Positions 1 through 10,181 of a DNA stretch of 64,000 nt are shown piece by piece; the stretch's first letter is position 1; every line of letters starts with the position of its first letter. This DNA is from Aphrocallistes beatrix (lineage: Eukaryota; Porifera; Hexactinellida; Sceptrulophora; Aphrocallistidae). The translations under genes were made by a program, and so were the position numbers. A model generated the notes under the pieces. The model saw nothing but the letters and a program-made list of their open reading frames with translations, made no database searches and was not told where the DNA came from. The stretch covers positions 3,410,001 through 3,474,000 of the forward strand of contig OY725504.1 in assembly GCA_963281255.1 (NCBI GenBank), in the 5' to 3' direction.

Positions 1-2011
1 GATAGTATCACCCTTGCTGATGCTCTCATTGGGATCCCAGTCCAACCCGTTGTGTCCTCTGTGTAAACGAGGGTTAGCGCCACTCATCACTGTGATCGGT
101 TCTGCTAGTGAGTTGTTGCTATCGCTCAGAGTGAACTCTGTCCCTTTGGGGGTATAAAGCCTCTCGGAAGGCGGTATTTTTCCACTCTGTTCTTTCTCTA
201 AACACTGTCTTTCAAGCTCGACCAGTTGAGTTGCTAAGGATTCCATTTGGTTGACTAGTTCTTCTCTTTGAATTTCTTCTTGCATATAAGTCTTCTGGCA
301 CCTAAAATGCACATCCATTGAATTATATTCATACTCGGGTGCACGAGTATTTTCAGTGTGAACAATAAACTTCCAATTACAATCGGATCGTAATTGAAAA
401 TTTGTTATTATTTAATGATCCAATTCCATAATGAAATACATCTATAATTAGATAAATTGTGCAAGAAATTTCATCTCACACATAATTATTTCTAATGGAG
501 ATAATGGAGATGACATGACATGTCTGAGGAGACAACTCGTGATGCTTAATACAATGATTTTGAGTTAGAATCACATTTAGTTTAGCCTAAAACAACCATA
601 TAAACTATCCTTCTAAATGCATAGTCTCGTGAATATCGTGTTACTCGGGAAGGTTAAGCAGCCACTCATGTTTCATTCTGTTGCCACATATCTTTCCCAC
701 TTTCTCGTTGCAGAAGTATTTAAAAATATTTCTGTAATTATACTTATGTTACTGATAATCTTAAAAGTTAATAAAAACAAGGAACTTGTGTATTCGAATA
801 GTTTAATCGATAAAGAGAATGTCCATTTGGGAAGCAGCTTGCCAAAATATAAATTCCTCAAAAATAATGATGAATGATGACCTATTTATCTGTGTTTCGT
901 TATTGTGTAAGGTTTAACTATAGGTGACATCAATGATGTGCACCCTTTATATGATTACTAATCCCACGTGGTTGTTATTCCATCATACTTCGTCTAACTT
1001 ACGTGCTGTGGAAGAATTCCATCATAATTAATGACAATTGTAAGATTTGGTTTGAAAAACTGAGGTTTTCAAAATACAGATATGATACCTGCAATTGGGC
1101 TAATAAAACAACTTAAACTTGACTTGTATAGACTTACTTTTGATACGTTTCATTCGCACATTCGTAATATTCATTCGCCTTTTTGACTAACGTTGTCGCT
1201 GTGAGAGAATAAAGAGTGAATTTCTCTTTTAAAACTGGACTCAGATGCTCCAATGCATCTCCTGTGTTTATAACCTGCAGCAATTGCTGCCCCTTTCTTT
1301 GGAGTGAGTCATAGTTACTTTGAAAGTCCTGTAGTCTGTTCTGCAATACTTCTAACGGGGACTCAGTGCCTTGGCTTGAATCCGTCTCATAGCGAGGGAT
1401 AGGATACTCTTCGTCTGTAGCTCTGATAGCCTATTTGAAATAGCGTTAAAAATATGAGTTTTAGAAAATTGTTATTACAATAGGAAACGAACAAAGTTTT
1501 TTGCCATATCCAATTCTGTCACCCATTTCTGCTTCTCTTCTTCATTGGACGCCTTTAGGTGAAAGACTTGACTTGTCCCGTTCCTTACGACGAAATAAGT
1601 TTTACTCAACGTTTCAATGTAAGCGCCGGACAGATTGATAGAACCCCTGCAAGTGTGGGCGATGTCCTCTTTGCTACGGTAATAGGAGAGTGCACCATCA
1701 TTCAGGACAAACCATCTTTTCTGATAGCCTTTAATGTAGTTCGTCCATTTCCATAGCAAGCCTTTCCTGAAATGGATTCCGTTCGACGGGACAGGAGACA
1801 TGTGATCTCCGGGTGGAGTCCCTGGCAACGATCCGGCTGGGTTATTGGAATCCTTTGTTTTAGTCAATCTTGGAGCTCTCCTTATCTTGGGTGGTGCCGG
1901 ACTTACAAGCACCAGCGGGTGGTTTATACTTGGCTGAGACTCCTGATTTATCGACATTTTCTGCTGCTGATCAACTACTAAACTAAAACGTTTTCTCTTG
2001 TTAAGTTTCAT
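1..2011 (-). CDS. OSBP: Oxysterol-binding protein, 5' part (runs off the window)
   Basis: OSBP carries sterol and PI4P between ER and Golgi at membrane contact sites. Exon 1 (2011-1493) encodes a disordered Pro/Ser-rich leader and a PH domain; the run WKWTNYIKGYQKRWFVL, then SYYRS and HTCRGSINL, is the OSBP-type PH signature. Exon 2 (1430-1138) and exon 3 (301 to beyond base 1) encode the helical, coiled-coil region after the PH domain (LQDFQSNYDSLQ, then MESLATQLVELERQ). The phases I derive join cleanly: phase 0 at exon 1/2 and phase 2 at exon 2/3. The exon 1 donor (gttcgt) is weak and the intron between exons 2 and 3 is about 840 bp, long for this window. The FFAT motif and the ORD sterol-binding domain would lie beyond position 1. 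The start is the first ATG of the frame; a second in-frame Met lies 18 codons in. Confidence 0.9.
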
Positions 2012-3608
2012 TAGGAATTGTGAACTTCAGAGATAATATGTAGGGGCATAGCGGTCTGGCTTCAATTTATACGAATACAATTTTCGAAGTCAACAAAATG
2101 TCTTTTCAAACTAAATCCAACTCTTTTATCAGTCTACTACTCTTTTAGTCCGCCAACTAGTATGTACAGGAAACTATTTAATAAATGGAAGTAGCGATAT
2201 CGATACGAAATTGAATTGACGAGAGTGACAATGCTGACGGATTCAAGAGTAGATTATACTAAATTAATTAATACATATATGCATACTCTAATCCAATCGG
2301 AAAGATTAAGGATAAGTTGCAATAATATTTGTATTATTTTCGCACAGAAGAAGTAATATTGGTGAATAAGTTTAGAAAAAGTATTTTATAGAGTACAGTG
2401 TTGTTGGAAAGTAAGTGATTCAAATTTAACATAGAGATCACATTTCAGGGCACACAACATGGCCTTTGTTGCAACATATTCATAAGGATTATTTAATCAG
2501 GATCAATTACTAATTTCGCAAACTAATGTTTCTTACTTTTCAAGAATTTAATATTTAACATTTTGTTGAAAGAAAATATTTAGTCACAAACTAATGGCAA
2601 AGTACAATTGGATAAGCCAGATCAGTGTTTTGCGTTGAGGCACGCTGGAATTTCGATTTTATGGTTTTATCCAGTTCAATTATTTGAATACATACTTGTT
2701 CGAATAAATCAGCTCTCATCTTTTGTCGAAGAGAGGATTCAATTCACGGCAAAGCTTAATACTTCCCTCATTAGCATTTAGAAAATTTACAACATTTGGG
2801 ACAAAAAAGTCTGTAAGTAAATTCCCGTTATAAATTATTTGAAGAACTGCTGCATTATAAATACAAACAACTTCGATAAAAAAAGCTTAATACTCGTAGC
2901 TAATGAAAAAAAAAATTATTTGCTGGTTTAAATATACATAAATCAAAATTTTAAGTAATTTATTATAATTAATATAGTTTAGAACTTTGAGTGTATTATC
3001 CATAATATTATTATTAAAATGAAGCATAAAATCATTATAAATGCTATGATCAGCAAGAAATACTTACTCTTGCAGATGATTGAACTGGCAGTTAAAACAT
3101 GTGAATAACTTTGCTTCCAAGTATTAATCTGGAAATATAATATGTGGCCATAGAACTTAGTATAAATGCATGAATACATCCTACTCATCATGGGGCGTGT
3201 CTACAATTGTTCTATTAATCATTCAGTGTTAGTTGAACCCCAAATAATCAGACACCTGCACAATGGGAATGCTAATCACCTGGAAACATTAACCATTTAA
3301 CTATTTAATTAAAATGTAGGAGGAATTTGTTCGGGACATTTATACTGCAAATGCTAATTCTTAAATTCTATCTTTTTAGTCTACGCATCCATTTATCAGC
3401 AATTTTGGTAACTCGACCCTTCTGTGGGTTTGTACATTTGCCTTAGACAAGGTCTAGACTAATTGAATTATAATTTCAAAATGCCTTTGAGGTTCTCAAG
3501 ATGAACTATCAATTTTAAAACTAATTCTGATTTTTAAGTTTCACAAGTGTGCCAAGGTTACTCAATGCAGAATTAATGCAGAATTTTAGTTCTGATATGT
3601 GGTCCATG
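2012..3608. other. Intergenic spacer, nothing recognised
   Basis: AT-rich sequence between OSBP and the 3' end of CENPJ. It contains only short chance reading frames, including one of 70 codons at 2979-3191 on the minus strand with no recognisable composition. The OSBP promoter and the CENPJ 3' UTR are presumably here. I see no RNA gene, repeat array or inverted repeat. Confidence 0.5.
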
Positions 3609-6002
3609 CTATTTCTCCATATATTCATCGTGGATCACTTCTCCTTTTGCGTTTTTGATACGAACTCTTCCACTCGGATATCTCGTCTCGTTCGTACCGT
3701 CTTTAAACACTATTTTACAAGTCCCGTCATCAAAATCGCGTTTTTTGTACTCTGTTGTTAGAGTATCTACAAACCCAGATGGGTTCCAAATCACAGTCTT
3801 GTTACCATCCGCAGTTTTCTTCCGCACAGTGCCATCTTTATATGTGACTTTCTCTGACCCATCCGCGAATAAAATCGCTTTATTTCCGTCAGGAAAGAAC
3901 ATTTCCTTAGAACCATCTGTGTTCATTATTTCTCGCTGTCCAGTTGAATACTCGAATATTTCTTTTCCGCCTGTATATTTCGTTTGTTTTGTTCCGTTTT
4001 CAGCAAAGAAATAGACTGTCTTATCCTCCGACATAGTTTTAATATCACCATTGGACAAGTATAGAGTGACCATTTTGCCGTTAGGGGATATGAGTTTGCG
4101 AGTATTGTTAAAGTAGATAATCTCCGTGGGCTTATCGGGTAAAATCCTCTCACTCAGTTTATCAGCATGTGCCAATATGGGAGTGGAGTTTATATATGAT
4201 TTGCTTGCCTCTGTAGAATCCGTCTCGTTGACCGTATTAGGCGAGCTTATGGGCTGAATCTGCTCTTCATGAGTAGATTCAGAGCTCGAATCTGAAAAGA
4301 TCTGAGTCGACTCTTCCATCACTTCAGATTGTGCCCACGAGAGTTCCTCAGGAGAATCCGATTTCACTTTCTCAAAATTTAGCTTCGTGCGCGCATGTCC
4401 GGAATTCGAGGTTACTTTATCGGCTTTTGATTCCCATTGCGTGAGTCGTATAGACTCTAATAGCTTATTCTGCTCCTTCGACTCATCTCGTTCGAACTCG
4501 ACCTGGCGAATGTTATCTTTCAGTCTTTGTACGATGCTTTTATGCTTCGTCTCCTTCTCACGTAAAATCCCTTGCATTTCACTCAACTGCTCCCGTAAAT
4601 TGTCGATCTCTTGCTTGAGCAGCTTACTCTCGGACGTTTGATGAGCTTGTTTGTATTGCTCTAGTCGTTGGCGCTCTCTCTTCACTACCAACATCTGGTT
4701 TTGATAGTCCTTCTCCATGCGGTCTAGCTCAGATCTTTTGTATTCTTCAAACTCGTCCACTTTCTGCTTGTACTCACTGCTTATCCTCTTCTTCTCTTCC
4801 TCCTCTTTCCGCAGGCGGGCATTCAGTCGCTGGTATTCTGTTATTTCATTCTCCAACTCTTCCACTCTCTCTTGTAAGAGCGTAGAAATCTCTCCGCTGT
4901 TTTCCTTTGGAGCAGCGACTTCTTCTTGACAATTGCTTCGATAGTTCGTGGCATTATAAGGGATTGGGGGCAATTTCATACAATTTTCTGGTAATTGAGT
5001 TTTCGTTTCCTTCACAACTCTGAAATCATGCAAGTTATCCTCCAATGCATCTGTCCATCCCTCGTCATCTTCAAATCTCGCTTCGTTGAGAGGGTTTTGG
5101 TAGGCGCTACTGTTCGCGACTGATAGCGGACTCATGAGGTTAGGAACAGACACGGGCTGCTTCTTAGTAAATTGTTTCGCCCTCTCCCCTAGAGCGTGAA
5201 AGGCCGGACTATCCATTGGCGCATTTAAATCCAGGTCGAAACTGGTGTCCCCATTAACGTGAGCTTCTATCAAAGCCTCTAATGCTTCAAACTCTCTCAG
5301 ATCTTCTTGCTGCTGGATATCATTCCGCATGATTCCCTGCAATACAGAGTCGTTACTCGACACACGGAACAGCCTAGAAAGGGGATCTGCTCCAGGGTTG
5401 AATTTATCCTCATCTTCTGTCTTGAAACCAACTGCCCCAGGCCGTATTTCAGTAGAGAAGGGGGGCGTTTGGAATTCGTGCATCTTAGTATTCACTGGCG
5501 TTCCCTTCATGTAGGATGGGGGAGTGAATGGGATGGGAGAAATGCCTTTAGATTGTTGTGGCAAATGTTGTGGTGATGTGTTGATTCCATGAGAGATATG
5601 ATTTGTGATCTTTTGATGTGGTTTGGGTATTGAATTGGCTGTTCGATTGGCCACGACGCGTTTCATGCCATCTTCTCTACCCATGGGAATAGATGGTTGT
5701 TTTGTAACTGGCTTAGCTCTAGCTTTCGCACCCGGTGAAAACCTAGCAGTGCCCTCCCCTTTACGCAAAAACTTCCGTTTCGGTTTATCAATCGGTTTTA
5801 CATCCGGCACTATGTACTGTTGGGGATTCTCCTCGAAATTGGATCCAGCTCCTTCCAAGTAGTGCTGCTGCATCGAACGTCCCGATTCTGTATCCGAGAG
5901 TTGGGGTGTGGGAATTGGACTGTAATGGGACGTGTCTTCACCCGTTTGATCGATAGACGTGCGAAATTCGAACGAAGAATCAAGAGAATCGCAATCTGAC
6001 AT
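3609..6002 (-). CDS. CENPJ: Centromere protein J / CPAP / SAS-4, centriole assembly factor
   Basis: CPAP/SAS-4 binds tubulin and sets centriole length at the centrosome and basal body. This uninterrupted frame gives 797 residues from the ATG at 6002; the frame extends 7 codons upstream without an ATG. The N-terminal half is disordered, Pro/Ser-rich and acidic. A long coiled coil follows at roughly residues 370-530 (LQERVEELENEITEYQRLNA). The last ~180 residues are the TCP10_C/G-box beta domain of repeated NG and DG turns (PDGNKAILFADGSEKVTYKD) ending GRVRIKNAKGEVIHDEYMEK, which closely follows the vertebrate CPAP tail; this domain binds STIL. The vertebrate protein is about 1,340 residues and spread over many exons, so this one is short and intronless. 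A coiled-coil gene lies upstream on the same strand, separated by about 1.2 kb that holds a minisatellite. Confidence 0.93.
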   Translation of the reverse strand: MSDCDSLDSSFEFRTSIDQTGEDTSHYSPIPTPQLSDTESGRSMQQHYLEGAGSNFEENPQQYIVPDVKPIDKPKRKFLRKGEGTARFSPGAKARAKPVTKQPSIPMGREDGMKRVVANRTANSIPKPHQKITNHISHGINTSPQHLPQQSKGISPIPFTPPSYMKGTPVNTKMHEFQTPPFSTEIRPGAVGFKTEDEDKFNPGADPLSRLFRVSSNDSVLQGIMRNDIQQQEDLREFEALEALIEAHVNGDTSFDLDLNAPMDSPAFHALGERAKQFTKKQPVSVPNLMSPLSVANSSAYQNPLNEARFEDDEGWTDALEDNLHDFRVVKETKTQLPENCMKLPPIPYNATNYRSNCQEEVAAPKENSGEISTLLQERVEELENEITEYQRLNARLRKEEEEKKRISSEYKQKVDEFEEYKRSELDRMEKDYQNQMLVVKRERQRLEQYKQAHQTSESKLLKQEIDNLREQLSEMQGILREKETKHKSIVQRLKDNIRQVEFERDESKEQNKLLESIRLTQWESKADKVTSNSGHARTKLNFEKVKSDSPEELSWAQSEVMEESTQIFSDSSSESTHEEQIQPISSPNTVNETDSTEASKSYINSTPILAHADKLSERILPDKPTEIIYFNNTRKLISPNGKMVTLYLSNGDIKTMSEDKTVYFFAENGTKQTKYTGGKEIFEYSTGQREIMNTDGSKEMFFPDGNKAILFADGSEKVTYKDGTVRKKTADGNKTVIWNPSGFVDTLTTEYKKRDFDDGTCKIVFKDGTNETRYPSGRVRIKNAKGEVIHDEYMEK

Positions 6003-6104
6003 CTTTTGAGTAAATAAAAACAAAGAAATATAGGAAACAATCTCTAATTCGAATAAAACGTAAAATAACCATTAATAACTTAACAGCAAATCTTCCATAA
6101 AACC

Positions 6105-7065
6105 AACTAAGTGAAAATTTGAACGAAAAGAAAATAATAATCAAATTTAGAGAAATAAACAGTCATATTTCCATTTTGAACAAAAAGAACAGTCATAGTT
6201 TCATTTAGTAAACATTGGTTGCTAGGAAACAGGTTAAAGGATTATAGTGTGCCTTATGTTGCTAGGCAAACACTAAAAGGAATGTATGGTGCTTATATAA
6301 AAAAGAGCAGTCATAGTTCCAATTTAAAAATAAGTCAACTCGAATTTAATAAAAAAAGAACAGTCATAGTTCCAATTTAACCAAAAAGAGTCATAATTCC
6401 AATTTAAAGAAAAAGAACAGTCATGGTTCTAATTTACTGAAAAAGAGCATAGCTCCAATTTAACGAAAAATAACAGTCATAGTTCCAATTTAACGAAAAA
6501 GAACAGTCATAGTTACAGTTTAAAGAAAAAGAACAGTCATAGTTACAATTTAAAGAAAAAGAACAGTCATAGTCCTAATTTAACGAAAAAGAACAGTCAT
6601 AATCCCAATTTAACAAAAAGGAACAGTCATAGTTCCAATTTAACGAAAAAGAACAGTCATAGTTCCAATTTAACGAAAAAGAAGTCATAATCCCAATTTA
6701 ACGAAAAAGAAGTCATAGTCCCAATTTAACAAAAAGGAAGTCATAGTTCCAATTTAACGAGAAAGAACAGTCATGGTTCTAATTTGAGGAATGTACGTTG
6801 CTAGTCAACCTTTTAAAGAAATGTAGGGTGCCCTTATGTTGCTATATAACCATTTAATGGAATGTACGATGTTCTTTGTTGCTGTGGAAATATAGGGTGC
6901 TCTTATGTTGCTAGGCAAGTACCGAAAGGAATGTAGTATGCTTTATACAAAAGAGTATAGTTCAAATTTGATTAAATAAAGGAATGTTTTTGTCATTATC
7001 TTGTCATTAATGTGGCTCAGGTAGCCATAAAGGAGTGTAAGGTGGTCTTAAGTTGCATCTGAGGT
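6105..7065. repeat. Composite minisatellite, locus 1 (30-bp and 40-bp unit arrays)
   Basis: A tandem array of a ~30-bp unit (core AAAAAGAACAGTCATAGTTC then CAATTTAACG) occupies about 6296-6786, with ~27-bp variants lacking three bases near 6680-6760. Degenerate units occur at 6105-6215. On both sides (6216-6295, 6786-6950, part of 7020-7060) is a different, ~40-bp unit with the core GTTGCTAGGCAA, then AAAGGAATGTA, then GGTGCTCTTAT. The same two units, side by side and in inverse orientation, form the second locus at 54579-55625. It lies in the CENPJ to coiled-coil gene spacer and overlaps no exon. Confidence 0.92.
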
Positions 7066-7233
7066 GTTAGTAAGATTAAAAGGAAGTAATATTTCGGTGA
7101 TTATTAAGATCTTTATTCGAACAGCACAGTTAAAATGACTTTAAATATAATAATTTAATAATAAAGTGTTAGGTTATAAAATAATAGTTTCGGGTTTATA
7201 TCTGTAAAAATATGTTTTTATACGATAATCCAA
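7066..7233. other. Short 3' spacer of the coiled-coil gene
   Basis: AT-rich sequence between the repeat block and the stop codon of the coiled-coil gene, presumably its 3' UTR and polyadenylation region. No other signal is seen. Confidence 0.4.
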
Positions 7234-9994
7234 TTAGAGAAATTGCTCAGTGGAAATGCGCTCCAACTCCATCTTCTCGTGAAGCAACATTTTATATTTG
7301 TTCTGCAACTGACTATACTCCTGAATCTTTTCATTGAACGCCTGTGCTGAGATGGAACTATTGGGATTTGAGGAGGAATTGTATTTGTCTATTATCACAC
7401 GGAGTTGTTTGATCTCTTCTTGGTGGATTAATCTCTCTTCGCTGAGAACTTTGAGCCTCTTTTGAAGTTTGGAAAGAAGGGCTAGTGCTTGTACAACTCT
7501 AGGATCACTCATCACATCCTCTTTCGCGCTCTTTCTCTCCTCTTCTAAGGTGTGAATATAATCGCGAAGACCATCATTATCAGATTCTAACGCTTTCATT
7601 GCCTTTTCGTTTCTTTCTTTATCACTAGCTTGCTTTGAATGCGGTTCTCGCTCTAACTCTTTCTTTACTCGCTTGCCTCGAATCTATCAGTAATGCAAAC
7701 GAATTTAAAACAAGAAAGTATTGAAGAATCGATCTAATTATTCACCTGATTATCCTGTTCCATCAGTCTCGTCTTTTTCTTTTCAGCTTCTAATTTATGC
7801 TCCATCTCTCTAACTCGCTTCCTTAGGTCCTCATTCGCGATTTTTAACACCTTCAACACACTATCCACGGATTCCTTCTTCGGATTCGCGATATCAACCA
7901 GACAGCTCATGCTACTTCCCATCCGTTTCTGTGTCATGCAACTTCTGCGTTGTTGACCTGACAGAAACATTAGTAAGCACTTGTGTTATTTGCCATTCTA
8001 AATACATATACAGTCGACTCCGCTTAATAGGGTCACATCGGTCAGGGGACATTTGCCCCGATTAACCGAAAATATTTTGTATTAGCTTCTATGTGTGAGA
8101 GCTATTCCGGTCCTGCCAAAAGTGATTAAGCGGAGTCGACTGTAATTAAAATTATTTATAAAAGATAACAAGAGAAGTAGTATAAAACATTTTAATTCAG
8201 AAATGAACAACAAACTATTACTGACTGGATGCAATCCCCACTATAGAGTGCTGGTGCAGCTCCTCAGCTAGCTGATGAGTCAGCTCGTGCTCGAACTCAG
8301 ATTGGGATGCTAACCTGTCCTTGTCCCGCCGCACCAGCTGTGCATTCTGCTCCCGCACGGCGCCCAGCTCGCTACTGACGCGCTTAAGACTGGACTTGAG
8401 TTTCTCTATCTCTGCTTGCTGGGACCTGTGACTGGCTGCTACAGCCTGCTGCACTCTGAGCTGAGAGCTGTCTTCGCTCTCCTGCCGAGCTCTGGCCACC
8501 GCGTGCGACCTGTTGAGGCTCGATTCCTTTGTCGTGCGCTGTAAACTGGACTGGAGCTTCTGTATTTCGGCATTCAACTGGCGGGCCTTGAAAAAAAGTA
8601 AATCAAGCCAATTCTAGAAGAAGCTTCTTTCCGATCTGTTTAAACTTGAGAGAACTTTTTAAATATGTGTTATAATAATATTAAAATTGAAATTGGACTA
8701 CCTCTTGTTTATGTTTGATCTCAGAATTCTTGATGACGTCATCTTTTTCTTCTGCTTTCTTCACAGCTGATTCCAGCTCTTTTTCCACTCTCCTACAGGT
8801 CTCCTCTAACTTCGATATTTTAAGCGCATAACTTTCTTCAAGGCGTGATAAAGCGCGACTCTTCTCTTCTGAGAGTGACTGTTTCATTTGCAACACTTCT
8901 TCATTGTGAGTTTGGGATAAATCCTCTTGGATTTTCGCGACAGATAGCACTTTTTCTCTGTGATGCAACTTCTGTGTTTTATTCAACATCTCATTTGTCT
9001 CACTCTCCTTCCGATTTTGCTCAACAGCGAAGTTTCTTGCTTGTTCTTTCATCTTTTCGTTCATTTCTTGCAGAGCTTTCTCTTTGTCGCCGATTTGGCA
9101 GTTTAAAGTATATATTTCTGCAGTCTTTGACTCGATTATCCGTTCAAGATTCGACAACTTTGAATCTTGCTCCATCACTATGGACTTATAACGCTCGGCG
9201 ATTTGCTTGATTTGAAAGATTTCATCTTCATTTGGTTGTTTGATTTCGCTTTGAAGTGATATATGCGATGCTAGATTTACTTTTTCAGATTGCATTTCAC
9301 GAATTTTATGCTGCAAATTTGACACCTGAATTTTCATATTATGAATGAGATCCTGATGCTCTTTCTTTGACCTTTCTAACCTTTGTTTCGCGACTACCTC
9401 CTTATTCGCATGCTCATCTAACTCAGTTTTGTGTTGAAGAGTTTGTCTCAGAATCTTGTTCCGTAAACTGTTTATTTCCTTCTCAGACCATTCAGTATTG
9501 GAGTGTGAAAAGTCGCGCATCGGAGTCATGAAGACCTCCTGCGGAGAGGGAGGTGTCAAAACAGGCTCCGAGGTTAGAAGTGAAGCGGGTTGGAATCGTG
9601 ACGTCATTTTATGGCGTGGAGTGGAGTTCATAGGCGTAGCACTAGAATCGAATAAATTAAATTCCACATTCTTCTCTCGCCTATCATTCACCAGTTCATT
9701 TTCCTCGTCAGTGAGATAGCACTCTACAGATCTACCGTTTCTATGACCCAGACTGTCTAACACTCTATCAATATCTCTGCGTAGAGTGACGTCATACTCA
9801 AGTGTGCTAGAGGGTACAATCCTGATGGGACTGGTGTGAGTACTGTCAAGGAATTTAGGCGCCACTTCCTCCTGTATTAGCTGTAGCAGTCCGCTCTGCT
9901 CAGATCTTTGCTGTGAAAAGATTTCATCGTGTTGTTCTAACTCGGTACGGATACCACGGATAAACTCATCTGTGTCATCGCTGCTTGAGGACAT
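7234..9994 (-). CDS. Large coiled-coil protein, four exons, family not identified
   Basis: Exons 9994-8702, 8586-8226, 7957-7746 and 7683-7234 join in phase to give 771 residues. The first ~150 residues are acidic and disordered (start MSSSSDDTDEFIRGIRTELE). From about residue 165 to the end, heptad-like Glu/Lys/Leu/Gln sequence predominates, e.g. KISKLEETCRRVEKELESAV and LRKRVREMEHKLEAEKKK, so nearly the whole protein should be a rod-like coiled coil. The exon 2 donor that keeps frame is GTCAGT; a GTAATA site four bases further on would bring an early stop. Intron 2 carries a MITE. Composition and position beside CENPJ suggest a centrosomal or ciliary structural protein, but position is weak evidence in animals and no diagnostic motif is visible. 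It starts 187 bp downstream of the DHX35 stop on the same strand. Confidence 0.75.
8011..8142. mobile_element. 132-bp MITE with 18-bp inverted ends and TA duplication (pogo/Tigger-like)
   Basis: The left end CAGTCGACTCCGCTTAAT (8011-8028) is the perfect reverse complement of the right end at 8125-8142. TA dinucleotides flank both ends (8009-8010 and 8143-8144), as expected for a Tc1/mariner-superfamily target duplication, and the CAG start resembles pogo/Tigger ends. There is no coding capacity. It lies in intron 2 (8225-7958) of the coiled-coil gene. Confidence 0.9.
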
Positions 9995-10181
9995 TAAAAC
10001 ACAGAAATTGAGCTACGAGGATATTAAAGAATTATGCACGGTAAAGATTAGGAAATTTGTCTGAAAAGAACTAAGCAAATAAGCGTATTGTTTAATTTAG
10101 AAAATCCACAAATGTTTCATCATTTGCAATAGCATTAAATAAACCTTCCATAATATTAGACGACGAGAATGTCCAATGATT

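Noticed and set aside
2979..3191. 70-codon minus-strand ORF in the OSBP-CENPJ spacer
   Set aside because: Hydrophobic AT-driven composition, no recognised family and no splice context.
3655..5862. Several plus-strand frames of 60-120 codons opposite CENPJ
   Set aside because: They are shadows of the well-supported CENPJ frame with no independent motif or splice support.
6296..6786. CRISPR-like array
   Set aside because: Units are contiguous near-identical copies with no unique spacers, in an animal nuclear genome.
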